DNA of 64,000 bases. It comes from Caballeronia sp. TF1N1. Lineage in GTDB: Bacteria; Pseudomonadota; Gammaproteobacteria; Burkholderiales; Burkholderiaceae. The notes beneath the pieces were generated by a model. It worked only from the letters and a program-made list of their open reading frames with translations. It was not told the DNA's origin and did no database searches. The stretch covers positions 1 to 64,000 of the forward strand of contig NZ_CP084633.1 in NCBI RefSeq assembly GCF_022878925.1, written 5' to 3'. The translations under genes and the position numbers were made by a program. Shown here piece by piece: positions 16,608-25,896 of this stretch. Every line of letters starts with the position of its first letter. Positions within the stretch are counted from its first letter, which is position 1.

Positions 16608-16988
16608 ATGCCGTTTGTTCGTATCGACTTGAAGAAGGGAAAGGATGCCGACTATCGCCAGAAGATCGGCCTCGTCGTTTATGAAGCGATGCTCAGTGTC
16701 GGTGTGCCACAGAACGACCGCTTCCAGGTCATCAACGAGCATGAAGACGCCAACTTCATGTTCGATCCGACGTATCTTGGCATTGCGCGCGACGACGACC
16801 TCGTCATCATCCAGATCACGTGGAACGAAGGACGTAGCACCGATCAAAAGAAAGCGCTCTACCGCGCAATTGCCGAGGGACTTTCGACAGCGCCGGGCAT
16901 ACGACCTGAGAACGTCTTCATCAATCTGGTCGAAGTGAAGAAAGAGAACTGGTCGTTCGGCAACGGCGTAGCGCAATACGCGGTTTGA
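16608..16988 (+). CDS. Tautomerase-superfamily protein, malonate semialdehyde decarboxylase-like
   Basis: 126 residues, starting Met-Pro with TGGAG ahead. It resembles Pseudomonas MSAD: GVPQNDRFQ contains the catalytic Asp, EGRSTDQKKALY the Arg75 region, and NWSFGNG the WSFG motif. Of the two arginines in MSAD, Arg75 is kept, but the position of Arg73 appears to be Glu, so decarboxylase activity is uncertain. It is the first gene after the operator, 12 bases from the MFS gene. MSAD and cis-CaaD act in the same chloropropene degradation route, which makes the pairing notable. Confidence 0.82.
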   Translation: MPFVRIDLKKGKDADYRQKIGLVVYEAMLSVGVPQNDRFQVINEHEDANFMFDPTYLGIARDDDLVIIQITWNEGRSTDQKKALYRAIAEGLSTAPGIRPENVFINLVEVKKENWSFGNGVAQYAV

Positions 16989-17000
16989 GGAGCGCGCCGC

Positions 17001-18545
17001 ATGGATCGCTCACTCGCAAGCAGACCGGACGCCGCGACGAAGCGGCATGAGTGGCTCGTGCTCATCTGCACCTCGGCGCCGTCCTTCATGCTGCAACTCG
17101 ATGCGAACATCGTGTCGGTGTCGCTGCCCTCCATTGCGCGCTCGCTGCATGCGGATTTCGCGGGCATCGAGTGGGTGATCACGGCGTACATGTTGAGCTT
17201 CGCGTCGCTGTTGATGCCAGCAGGCGCGCTCGCCGACCGCTTCGGACGCAAGCGCTTGCTCGTTACAGGGCTGATGTTGTTCACCTTCGCATCGCTGCTA
17301 TGCGGGTCCGCGTGGAACTTGCCGATGTTGATAGCCGCGCGCGCGTTGCAAGGCGCCGGTGCGGCCATGCAATTGAGCGCCGCACTCGCCACCTTGTCGC
17401 ACGCATTCCACGGCGAAGCACGGGCGCGAGCGTTCGCGTTTTGGGGCACCGTAGTGGGCATCGGGATCGCGAGCGGTCCGGTGGTCGGTGGACTGATCAC
17501 GCAGGCGTTCGGCTGGCAATGGGCGTTCTATGTCAACGTGCCGATAGGCGTCGTATTGCTTGCATTGATCTTGCGTGTGATCGAATCGTCGCGCGATCCG
17601 CACTCGATGCGACTCGACCTGCCAGGCGTCGCATGCTTCGGAACGGCGCTCTTTCTAACGACGCTTGCGCTTATCGAAGGCAATCGGCGCGGCTGGCATG
17701 ATCGCTGGATCATTGCTGAATTCTTGGGCGCTGGCGTGCTGTTCGTGTTGTTCGTCATTGTCGAGCGACGTCAGACGCGGCCGATGCTCGATCTATCGTA
17801 CTTCCGCAATCGGACGTTTCTCGGTGCGACGCTCGCGCAGTTTGCGTTTTCCATCGGCATGCTCACGATGCTGACGTTCGTGCCGATCTTTCTGCAAAGC
17901 GGTCTCGGCGCGACATCGGCGAGCGCGGGTCTCATGATGCTGCCGATGGTCGGGCCACTCTTTATCGTGCCGCGTCTCGTGTCGCGTCATCTCGCGCATC
18001 GCCTGACAGGGCGCGCGTTGCTTACGCTCGGGTTGCTTACGGTGTGCATCGGGCTCGTCTGTTTCGCGGCGGTCGTGACCATGCTTGCTTATGCGCCTCT
18101 CATCGTAGGCATGGTCGTGACGGGCATCGGCGCGGGCATGCTCAACGGCGAGACGACCAAGGTTTCGATGACCGTGATCCCAAAGGAGCGATCCGGCATG
18201 GCGTCGGGTGTGTCGGGCACGACCCGTTTTACCGGACTCGTCATCGGAATCGCAATGCTCGGCGCGGTGATGTTTGCGCGTGTCCAAAATGTCATTACGA
18301 ATTCGATGCCTTCCGTCGATTCGCAGCAGCGCCTTCATCTCGTAGTGGATATCACTGCAGGGCATCTTCAGAGCGCAACCTTGCCAGGCTGGAGCGATGC
18401 CGCGTTGCATGCACTCGGTGCGATTAGCTTCGCCAAAGGGTATCAAGCGCTGTTCGTCGTGGCTGCATTGTTCATGTTGTTGTCGGCAGCGTTGACTTGG
18501 CGCCTCGTGAATCCGGCTGAGACACCGCCGACTTTAGCACGCTGA
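17001..18545 (+). CDS. MFS exporter, DHA2 (EmrB/QacA-like) family
   Basis: 514 residues with about 14 helices. Motif A is in GALADRFGRKRLLV, and motif C-like sequence is in GIGIASGPVVGGLI. It is likely a proton-driven exporter. It shares an operon with the MSAD-like tautomerase under MarR control, a common arrangement for resistance to small toxic organics. The substrate is unknown. Confidence 0.9.
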   Translation: MDRSLASRPDAATKRHEWLVLICTSAPSFMLQLDANIVSVSLPSIARSLHADFAGIEWVITAYMLSFASLLMPAGALADRFGRKRLLVTGLMLFTFASLLCGSAWNLPMLIAARALQGAGAAMQLSAALATLSHAFHGEARARAFAFWGTVVGIGIASGPVVGGLITQAFGWQWAFYVNVPIGVVLLALILRVIESSRDPHSMRLDLPGVACFGTALFLTTLALIEGNRRGWHDRWIIAEFLGAGVLFVLFVIVERRQTRPMLDLSYFRNRTFLGATLAQFAFSIGMLTMLTFVPIFLQSGLGATSASAGLMMLPMVGPLFIVPRLVSRHLAHRLTGRALLTLGLLTVCIGLVCFAAVVTMLAYAPLIVGMVVTGIGAGMLNGETTKVSMTVIPKERSGMASGVSGTTRFTGLVIGIAMLGAVMFARVQNVITNSMPSVDSQQRLHLVVDITAGHLQSATLPGWSDAALHALGAISFAKGYQALFVVAALFMLLSAALTWRLVNPAETPPTLAR

Positions 18546-18546
18546 A

Positions 18547-18978
18547 TCAAGGCTTGAAATCAGCCAGTATCACGCCGTTGCGAATATTTTCAAGCGCATG
18601 GGCTAAGTAGTCGACGGTCGGCTCAGGCGGATGGTCCAGCGGCGCCCAAACAAACGCAGAACACTTGTGCGGCTCCATGTTCGCAAGGACGCCTTCCCAA
18701 GAACGACATGTCAGAAAGAAGCTTATTCGGTTCTGTTCCGAATCGCGTCGCATCACCAACGTGAAGTCGAATGAACCTGGCGCGATGCTCACGCCGGCTT
18801 CTTCCTTCGACTCGCGGATCGCGCATTCCTCGATGGATTCCCCAGGTTCGAGATGACCGGCGACCAGCGAATACTGACCGTCTCTATGGCCAGTACTTGC
18901 GCGCTGGATGAAGAGATATTCGTTATTGTCGTTCTTGAACAGGACATGTACGTCGACAACGCTTTGCATTCGGCTCAT
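18547..18978 (-). CDS. NUDIX hydrolase
   Basis: 143 residues from ATG 18978-18976. The Nudix box is GHLEPGESIEECAIRESKEE followed by AGV, a full match to GX5EX7REUXEEXGU. It hydrolyses a nucleoside diphosphate linked to another group; the substrate is not deducible. The ribosome site is weak, and starts at 18969 or 19044 are possible. It converges with the MFS gene. Confidence 0.88.
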   Translation of the reverse strand: MSRMQSVVDVHVLFKNDNNEYLFIQRASTGHRDGQYSLVAGHLEPGESIEECAIRESKEEAGVSIAPGSFDFTLVMRRDSEQNRISFFLTCRSWEGVLANMEPHKCSAFVWAPLDHPPEPTVDYLAHALENIRNGVILADFKP

Positions 18979-19044
18979 CTTTGTGCACCGTGGAAGAAGC
19001 TGATGTTCGGTTCGCGATCCTACGTCGCGAAGCGGCGAGCGCAA

Positions 19045-20587
19045 GTTTAAACCGCGAGGCGGCTTATTAATATTGGCGGCGATGAATCAGGCTGATTGCG
19101 TCGAGCCTCGACGGCGACTTCGGTTGAATCCTGATCCGGCGTGCACTATGTTGGAACTCATCCTCTCAGCAGTTCCCGAAGCGAGCGCACAAAGCAGCCG
19201 TGCCAATGAAGCGGAATTGAATAGTTGGGAATCCGAATCAGAGCATTATCAATCGTCGCGCCGGATTTGTGACTCGACGCGATCGAATGCGCGTCGGCGT
19301 TAAGCTCCTTGCGGGAGACGACGGCATTAAATCACGGCCGACGCTTTGTTCATCACGCCGTGTGCCGCTAATCGTTGGCATGTTGTTCGATAGCGGCACC
19401 TCGTGGGGTCCGGTCATGGCCGCAGGCTTTGGTGAGCCGTATCTGCGGTGGCAGTGAATTCGGGCTTTGATGAGCGTGGCGGAGTTCTCGCATCCTCACC
19501 GATTCGTGATCGGGTCGCAGGAAGGCGGCGCCCCAACGATTCAGGCGCACCCGGCCGGGAGAGAACTCCGGCATCGCGTTTGCATGACGAGATATCACGT
19601 TTGCAGCGATGTTCACCGGTTTCCCGAGGATTGCGCTCCCTGCATGTCGAGCCTCGAACGGCCCTTTAAGGCGGGTTATCCATTCAGCATGCATAGCGCA
19701 TGCGATTCCACTTTGCCTTTTGCCATCACGACGCTTCGCGATGGTATCGAGAGGTCGCTAAGAAGTATCGCTTAGTCAACTTTGTTACCCAGCTTTCGAG
19801 CATCGGGATGACAGGGGGCATTGCGCTTTGCTTCTAGAGTAACGCTCTAGCCGTTGCGGGCGGTTGAGAGCCTGAGATTACCGGCTTTCGCAAATGGCCC
19901 GGCCGAATTTCTTCCCCTAAGAAGTGCGATAGGGGTCGCTGTCTTTAGCGATCCTCTAAGCAGCTTGCGCTAGCAAACTCGTCGGCCTGTCGCGTCGATT
20001 CCATCACACATGGCAACGTCTCGCGACTCGACGCTAGCGCCTACGCCCTGTGCGCTCGCTACCGTTCTAACGGGCTACGCGTCGATCCAACGATTGCGCA
20101 ATGTCGCACAACGCCTTTAAGACCAACTGTGTCCAATTTTTGTACCCCTGAAACCGCCGCCATCCTTTCGAAATAGAAACTTCATATCAATCGGTATATG
20201 TTTCACTGTCAGGAAAACTTAACGCATTTTTTTCTTAATTTCACATTTACAGTCATCTCATAAGACGATAACCTTGCTTCCGTTCTCACCGATTCGGCAC
20301 ATCTTGCTCTAAGCAAGAATTCGCACAGCCGAATACGGTAATAGTTGCTACATCTAACGCGGTTTCTTGTGTCTTACGTTCGGAAGCTTCGATCGGCAGT
20401 TCCTGCAGTCGAAAGCAATCGTTTGCTTACGTGCTGAGTACAAAGCAAGCCGCGGAAAGCCGTGACTCGTCGCGAAGTCGACGTGGTGCTACGGCGAACC
20501 TCGCAACTAGCGAACTGTGTGCTAGCTGTCGGCGGAAAGTGCCGGCAACCTTTTAAACATGTGCGGGCGCTAGCCCGGCAATTAGTT
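19045..20587. other. Gene-poor region of about 1.5 kb
   Basis: No frame here has a ribosome site or recognisable product. Local hairpins include CCCCTA/TAGGGG and TCGCT/AGCGA around 19915-19955 and CTTGC/GCAAG near 20308-20322. The stretch 20130-20300 is A+T-rich compared with the flanks. It may hold a small RNA or a long leader and promoter for the glycosidase gene, but nothing definite is seen. Confidence 0.4.
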
Positions 20588-21691
20588 ATGCAAACTAACA
20601 TGAATGAAAATCAGTCTTCCCATTTCCTGAAAGTTCTGTCGAAAACTAAAGCCGCAGCGCTTGCCACTGCTCTGGTCGCTTCCACGTTGCTAGCAGCTTG
20701 CGGTGGCGGCGGCGAAAGCGCAGTCGATGCCGCAGTCGACAAGTCCGCCGCCACGCCGCAATCGACCGAAAAGGCCGCAACCACCAGTTCCATCTTCTAC
20801 GGCGCAAACGGCCACATCACGAACGGCGGCGCGTATGACACCACGTCGTACGCAACGCAGCTTTCGCAACTCCAAAATCTCGGTGTGAAGATTTACCGTA
20901 ACGACGTGTACAGCCAGGCATCGGCGAAGGTTCTCGCCACGGTCGCAAAGCAGTTTGCGGCAGGCGGCGTACAGGTTTATCCGGTGATGCTGCTGGGCCT
21001 GAACTACAACAGCGAGCAGGCCGCCTATAACGCGGGCTACACGATGGGCCAGCAGACGGCGCAGACGTACAACTACACGTACTACGAAGTCGGCAATGAG
21101 CTCGAAGCAAACACGCTCTCTGGCAACTACGACGGCAACGTCTGGAACCATTACAGCAATCAGCCGTTCACAGTCGCGCGCGGGTTGATTCGCGGCATGA
21201 TCGCGGGCGTGAAGTCGGTCAATAGCTCGGCGAAGATCATCGTCGACGGCACGTGGAAGCACACCGCGTTCTTTCAGATGCTTGCGGACGGCTCGCAGCC
21301 GGACGGCACGCATGGTCACCCGACTGTCAGCTGGGACATCACGGCATGGCACTGGTACTCGGACCAGGGCGACATGACCCACGCTTGCGGCAACACAGGT
21401 TGCCATGACATCCTCGGCGTGCTGAACTCGTTTGGCAAACCGGTCTGGATCAACGAGTACGGTGTGCGTCCGACCTACGGTACGTACTCGGCAATCGCGT
21501 CGTACTTCACCGGCAGCTTGATGATGCAGCAGTTTTACAACAACGCGGCAAAGTACAACATCCAGTCGATTCAGGCTTTCGAAATGTACGACGACAGCGA
21601 AGGCGCATACGGTCTCATGACGAGCGATGGCAAGACGCAAAAGCCTGCCTTCACCGCAGTCAAGAGTTTCATTGCAAGTCACCCGAAGTAA
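20588..21691 (+). CDS. Clan GH-A glycoside hydrolase lipoprotein
   Basis: 367 residues from ATG 20588; a start at 20600 is equally possible and neither has a strong ribosome site. A lipoprotein signal ends at the Cys of LLAACGGGG. The catalytic domain shows an Asn-Glu pair in YYEVGNELE (acid/base) and a second Glu in KPVWINEYGV (nucleophile), the pattern of clan GH-A (GH5/GH39-like) TIM barrels. It probably trims a polysaccharide at the cell surface. It lies next to a curli cluster, which suggests a biofilm role. The sugar is unknown. Confidence 0.8.
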   Translation: MQTNMNENQSSHFLKVLSKTKAAALATALVASTLLAACGGGGESAVDAAVDKSAATPQSTEKAATTSSIFYGANGHITNGGAYDTTSYATQLSQLQNLGVKIYRNDVYSQASAKVLATVAKQFAAGGVQVYPVMLLGLNYNSEQAAYNAGYTMGQQTAQTYNYTYYEVGNELEANTLSGNYDGNVWNHYSNQPFTVARGLIRGMIAGVKSVNSSAKIIVDGTWKHTAFFQMLADGSQPDGTHGHPTVSWDITAWHWYSDQGDMTHACGNTGCHDILGVLNSFGKPVWINEYGVRPTYGTYSAIASYFTGSLMMQQFYNNAAKYNIQSIQAFEMYDDSEGAYGLMTSDGKTQKPAFTAVKSFIASHPK

Positions 21692-21700
21692 AGCGAGTCA

Positions 21701-21728
21701 GAAAGGGCCTTCGGGCTCTTTCTTTTCT
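21701..21728 (+). terminator. Intrinsic terminator with TTCG loop
   Basis: GAAAGGGCC and GGCTCTTTC pair with one G-T wobble around a stable TTCG tetraloop, then TTTTCTT. It is ten bases after the glycosidase stop. Confidence 0.85.
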
Positions 21729-21791
21729 TGTTCGGTAAGCGTTGAGACCCGTTCCCATTCAACCGATGGTCAACGTTCACCAGGTCGCACG

Positions 21792-22460
21792 TCACGTCAC
21801 GATGCTCGCTAGCCGCATCAATTCCGACTGACGCGAGCAGGACGTTTTCTTGAGCGTTGCGGCAAGGTGCTTACGTACGGTCGCAATCGACACGTCAAGA
21901 ATCGCTGCGCATTCATTGACGCTGTGACCGCAGATCAACTCGCGCAGCATCCGCGCTTCAGCCTGCGATAAGCCCAACACACTTTGGAGTGTCGCTACCT
22001 CCGGCCGGCGAAAAATATGACGGCGCTCAATGCGCAATACCGCTCGCGGCCGTGAGGAAAGCACAAGATCGTCCGCGCGCGTGATCACCATATGCCACGC
22101 ATGTCCCCAAGCTCCAGTCACGACGATCGTGCTGCACTGACCGCAAGCCAGCGTCTTCGCCACGCTCGACTTGAGTCCTTCGTAGGCCTTCGCGTTCAGA
22201 TGCATGAGCTGTCCATCGCGGATAGCAAGACCACCCTGGTCGCCAAGTAGGGCCAACGCGTTCGACATCTTGCACATGACGTTCAGATCGGCATCGACGG
22301 CGACGACCGTGGTCTCTTCGTTGAACAGATAATCGACCAGCGTTGCGGCATCGCTGCTTTCGAGCGCGACGGCCTTGACCGTCCGAGCGTCCGACATCGC
22401 TTCCTGCGCGTTGATCGAAACCGCGACGTTCATCTCCGATGCCACAATACATTCCAGCAT
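21792..22460 (-). CDS. LuxR-type regulator, possible curli regulator
   Basis: 222 residues. The C-terminal helix-turn-helix is LGLSQAEARMLRELICGHSV plus NECAAILDVSIATVRKHL. The N-terminal half looks PAS-like (TTVVAVDADLNVMCKMSNAL) and lacks a receiver aspartate. The GGGGATGAA just upstream serves the ATG at 22460. It is divergent from csgE across 460 bases, the position CsgD holds in enterics, so control of the curli operon is inferred. Confidence 0.82.
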   Translation of the reverse strand: MLECIVASEMNVAVSINAQEAMSDARTVKAVALESSDAATLVDYLFNEETTVVAVDADLNVMCKMSNALALLGDQGGLAIRDGQLMHLNAKAYEGLKSSVAKTLACGQCSTIVVTGAWGHAWHMVITRADDLVLSSRPRAVLRIERRHIFRRPEVATLQSVLGLSQAEARMLRELICGHSVNECAAILDVSIATVRKHLAATLKKTSCSRQSELMRLASIVT

Positions 22461-22922
22461 TTCATCCCCTTCGGTGTTTTTTTAGGCCGGCTTTGGAGCC
22501 ATCACGTTGGCACTTTTGCATCGACCAGGCAGAGGCAATTTGTATGCCAAATTCTGCGAAGCCTTGTTGGACAAGAGGTCTCCAACAAGCCGCTCACTGC
22601 TAGTTGAAATCCGCCAGAATTTGAACCAGGCGGACCAAAACTGTTTCAATCACGAACGTCTCGCCTTTGGCCGCTAACGTTTGCGCAGCGGCTTCTAAGG
22701 GCAATCGCCGCAAACGAACGAGCGTCTCAAACGCCCGCCGCACGTGCGTTCTCGTAACACCGTAACGTGTTCCCCGCGACACGAGTCGCGGAAGTTTCAT
22801 GGCAGCGAGAGGTGTTCATTTGACCCATCGACATCCGCCATCGCCATCCGCCAGAATGCGTTCCATACCACTGCATCGCTTCGGCCAAACGAAGTCTGCA
22901 GGAATGACGACGAGAGGCTTGT
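22461..22922. other. Divergent intergenic region between LuxR gene and csgE
   Basis: About 460 bases. A 66-codon minus-strand frame (22600-22800) has no ribosome site. The main structure is the inverted repeat at 22563-22589. No strong sigma70 promoter was recognised. Confidence 0.4.
22563..22589. promoter_or_regulatory. Inverted repeat upstream of csg operon
   Basis: CTTGTTGGA (22563-22571) and TCCAACAAG (22581-22589) are perfect nine-base complements separated by nine bases. It lies between the LuxR gene and csgE. It could be a regulator site, or a hairpin in a transcript. No T run follows on either strand. Confidence 0.4.
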
Positions 22923-23615
22923 ATGCGACACGATGGCGATGCAAACAGGATCTCGACAAAGGACGCGTGGCGCATGCCGCAGTTCTGGGTCGCGTCGATG
23001 ACGTTCGTGACCACGGCCGCGCTACTCGGCAACATGGTCGATAACGCGGCGTATGCTCACGGCGCGCAGGACGCCGATTCGCCGTCGAGCGCTCATGGCT
23101 CCGCTTCGGGTAATGAAGCACGTGCGCTCGTCACGCTGCCGAACCCGCCGACGCCGAGTCCGCTTACGAGGGTCCGGCCGCAAACGGCGTCGCCTGCACT
23201 CACCGACAGTGCGACGGTCAGCCGCCAGTCGACGATCACGGGCAGCAACACATTGCCCGCCAAGCCGGATGCCAGATCTCCACTCGTGGATACGCTTGGC
23301 GGGATCGTTACCAACGACGCGGTGACGCTGGTAGGCGAAGACTTCTATAACTTTTTTGCTCAGGCATGGACGCAGATGCCGATGAGCGAACGCTATAACG
23401 TGTCGGTCCATGAGCGTCCCTCTGCAAGATACGGCAGTCTGGTCTGGGTCGAATACGATCAGCGTCGTGTGTTTCAGGCGTTCTTGCCTATTGCCCGGGC
23501 GAACGTGCGGCCTATTGCCGAAAGCGCGGCGGCGAGCGCGTTGCAGACAGTGCTGCAGGCGGATATATCGCGCCTGCTGTTTCATGAAGCCGATCTCGCA
23601 TCGGATGAAATGTAA
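22923..23615 (+). CDS. csgE: Curli assembly factor CsgE
   Basis: 230 residues. The C-terminal 125 residues match CsgE: GIVTNDAVTLVGEDFYNFFA, YNVSVHERPSARYGSLVWVE and RRVFQAFLPIARANVRPIAE. CsgE caps the CsgG pore in the periplasm. The first ~100 residues are extra relative to the 129-residue E. coli protein: a signal-like helix (residues 18-45) and then a Pro/Ser/Thr-rich linker. AGAGG lies six bases before ATG 22923. Confidence 0.88.
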   Translation: MRHDGDANRISTKDAWRMPQFWVASMTFVTTAALLGNMVDNAAYAHGAQDADSPSSAHGSASGNEARALVTLPNPPTPSPLTRVRPQTASPALTDSATVSRQSTITGSNTLPAKPDARSPLVDTLGGIVTNDAVTLVGEDFYNFFAQAWTQMPMSERYNVSVHERPSARYGSLVWVEYDQRRVFQAFLPIARANVRPIAESAAASALQTVLQADISRLLFHEADLASDEM

Positions 23616-23685
23616 GTCGCGGCATACGGTAGCAGAAAGACAAAGACAGCATTCAAACGATAAAAGAGAGTTCGAGGAAATCGGG

Positions 23686-24126
23686 ATGACTAACCAAAAG
23701 ACCTTCACGCGGATACTGCTTACCGCTATAGCCAACGCGGGACTGATTGGCGGAGCGTATGCATCGCCGCTGGTGTACGAGCCCATCAATCCGACCTTCG
23801 GCGGGAATCCCGCGAACGGTCCTGTTCTCATGGATCAGGCGACCGCACAGAACAAGCATCAGGACCCGAGTCTGGCGAGCCTGACCAGTTCGCAGTCCAC
23901 GCTCGATCAATTCAACAGTCAGTTGCAGCAGGCCATTCTGTCACGCGTGGCGAGTTCGGTGACGAGTTCGATCGTGGGCACGGATGGATCGCTCAAGCCA
24001 GGCACCATCAACACGGGCAACTTCTCGATCAACATCGCGCAGATAGCGAACGGCAATCTGCAAGTGACGACGACCGACAAGACCTCGGGTGCTTCAACGA
24101 CTTTCGTGGTGAGCGGCGGCCAGTAA
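23686..24126 (+). CDS. csgF: Curli assembly protein CsgF
   Basis: 146 residues from ATG 23686, with GAGGAA ahead. The signal peptide ends at GGAYA near residue 26, followed by the CsgF hallmark SPLVYEPINPTFGGNPANG. CsgF binds the outer side of CsgG and helps seed fibre growth by the minor curlin. A longer upstream frame overlapping csgE is out of family and rejected. Confidence 0.93.
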   Translation: MTNQKTFTRILLTAIANAGLIGGAYASPLVYEPINPTFGGNPANGPVLMDQATAQNKHQDPSLASLTSSQSTLDQFNSQLQQAILSRVASSVTSSIVGTDGSLKPGTINTGNFSINIAQIANGNLQVTTTDKTSGASTTFVVSGGQ

Positions 24127-24216
24127 CGCAGCCTACGCCAAATGCTGGAGCGAGGGCTGCGACCAGCCGTCATCCAGATCGACACCAACAAGAAACAGTA
24201 AGACACGGGGAATATC

Positions 24217-25137
24217 ATGAACCGATTCGCACTCCGGGCAACGCTCGCGCTCGTCAGCGCCGCCGTGCTCACGCTCTCAGGCTGCGCGGTATCGCCGCAG
24301 AATGTGGCGGGCAACGCGACGCTCACGCCGCCCACGCGCGTGACCCGCGACCTCGTGCATCTGCCGCCGCCCAAGGGCCGCGTGCTCGCTGCCGTCTATG
24401 GCTTTCGTGATCTGACCGGTCAGTACAAGCCGTCGCCCGACAGTTCGTTTTCATCGCAGGTTACGCAAGGTGGAGCGTCGTTCCTCGTTGCCGCCATGCG
24501 CGATTCCGGCTGGTTCACGCCGGTCGAGCGCGAAAATCTTCAGGACCTGCTGACCGAACGCAAGATCATGCGCGCGCTCGAAACACCGGACGACAAGAAC
24601 CGCGTCATTCCGCAGATCGGCGCGTTGGCGCCGGCCAGCATCATCCTCGAAGGCGGGATCGTGGCGTACGACTCGAATGTGAAGACCGGCGGCGCGGGCG
24701 TGGCGTATCTCGGGATCAGCGGCTCGCAGCAATATCGCGTGGATCAGGTGACCGTGAACTTACGCACCGTCGATATACGCAACGGGCAAATCCTGAATAG
24801 CGTCTCGACGACCAAAACCATCTACTCGTATCAAGTGGATGTCGGCGTCTACAAGTTCGTTGGCTTCAAGGATCTGCTCCAGGCTGAAGCAGGCTTGACG
24901 CGCAATGAGCCGGCGCAGTTATGCGTCAAGGAAGCGATCGAATCCGCAGTGGTTCATCTGATCGTGCAGGGACTGAAGAACCAGACTTGGGCGCTCAAGG
25001 ACGACAAGGACTGGTACGACCAGACAGTTCAGCGTTATCTGCAGGAAAACCAGAACTACGTCGCGGATATGGACAAGGTCAACACCTCGTATGACCCGAC
25101 GAAGGTCGAACCGGAAAAGGCATCGTCGGGCGGTTGA
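24217..25137 (+). CDS. csgG: Curli secretion pore lipoprotein CsgG
   Basis: 306 residues. The lipobox LTLSGC puts the lipid-bearing Cys at 23. The conserved segments are DLVHLPPPKGRVLAAVYGFR, LTGQYKPSPDSSFS, RDSGWFTPVERENLQDLL and YDSNVKTGGAGVAYLGI. It forms the nonameric outer-membrane channel for curlin subunits. It is about 30 residues longer than the E. coli protein, mainly at the C-terminus. Confidence 0.96.
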   Translation: MNRFALRATLALVSAAVLTLSGCAVSPQNVAGNATLTPPTRVTRDLVHLPPPKGRVLAAVYGFRDLTGQYKPSPDSSFSSQVTQGGASFLVAAMRDSGWFTPVERENLQDLLTERKIMRALETPDDKNRVIPQIGALAPASIILEGGIVAYDSNVKTGGAGVAYLGISGSQQYRVDQVTVNLRTVDIRNGQILNSVSTTKTIYSYQVDVGVYKFVGFKDLLQAEAGLTRNEPAQLCVKEAIESAVVHLIVQGLKNQTWALKDDKDWYDQTVQRYLQENQNYVADMDKVNTSYDPTKVEPEKASSGG

Positions 25138-25178
25138 TTCCGGCGCACGCGATTATTACCTCGCATCAGGAGCCGTAA

Positions 25179-25706
25179 ATGAAGAACCGAATAATCAAGA
25201 AGTCGATCGCTAATAAAATATACGGAATGCTTATGATTGTTGCGTCGACCGCGAGTGCCGCTGACCTGTCCTTCATCTCGGATTTCGGTGCAGGGGAGCC
25301 GGCTTTCACGGTGAGCCGCCAAAGCGCGACGGTGAATCAGACGGGTTCAGCGAACACGGTGCAGGCCCGGCAAACCGGCGTCAACGCGATCACCATCAAT
25401 CAGATTGGCGTGGCGAACGTGGCGGCGTCGCAGCAAACCGGGACGCAGAACTGGCAGTCGCTGGTGCAGTCAGGTAACGGCAATCAGTATGTCGGCGTGC
25501 AATCGGGGTCATACAACACGGCCAGCGTGACGCAACGAGGCAATAGCGATTACGCGTCGGTTACGCAATACGGGTCTCGCAACGACGCATCGGTAGCGCA
25601 ACGCGGCAACGGTAATCAGGCAACCATCATTCAAGGAGGCGCCGGCAGCGGCATTCAGGTCCAGCAAACGGGTAACGGAGCAAAGGCGTTGGTGATCGCC
25701 CGATAA
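25179..25706 (+). CDS. Minor curlin-like protein (CsgB-like)
   Basis: 175 residues. A signal-like N-terminus ends near ASTASA (about residue 27). The rest carries about five curlin repeats of 20-23 residues (VNQTGSANTVQARQTG, SVTQRGNSDYASVTQYG, VAQRGNGNQATIIQGG). One short subunit before a long one, next to csgG, fits the nucleator CsgB. The end (QQTGNGAKALVIAR) has basic character, as CsgB's last repeat does. Confidence 0.82.
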   Translation: MKNRIIKKSIANKIYGMLMIVASTASAADLSFISDFGAGEPAFTVSRQSATVNQTGSANTVQARQTGVNAITINQIGVANVAASQQTGTQNWQSLVQSGNGNQYVGVQSGSYNTASVTQRGNSDYASVTQYGSRNDASVAQRGNGNQATIIQGGAGSGIQVQQTGNGAKALVIAR

Positions 25707-25896
25707 GCATACAACAACGAGCAAGGAATCAAGGAGCAGCCATTCGATGAAATGACGAGTGAAGTAGCGGCAGCAGCAGGGGAAAGGCGGCAAGTGCACA
25801 CCATGAAAATGCCAAGCAGGCCGGACCACTGAAATGAAAGCAAAAGCACAAACACGAAACCATCGTTCACTGGTTCATATAAGGGGTTGACCAATC

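Noticed and set aside
19467..19775. 102-codon frame in the gene-poor region
   Set aside because: It overlaps other equally long frames on both strands, has no ribosome site and no recognisable domain.
22600..22800. 66-codon minus-strand frame between the LuxR gene and csgE, with a hairpin just downstream
   Set aside because: There is no ribosome site before its ATG and the product resembles nothing I know; the hairpin lacks a T run. It was left unannotated as a gene.
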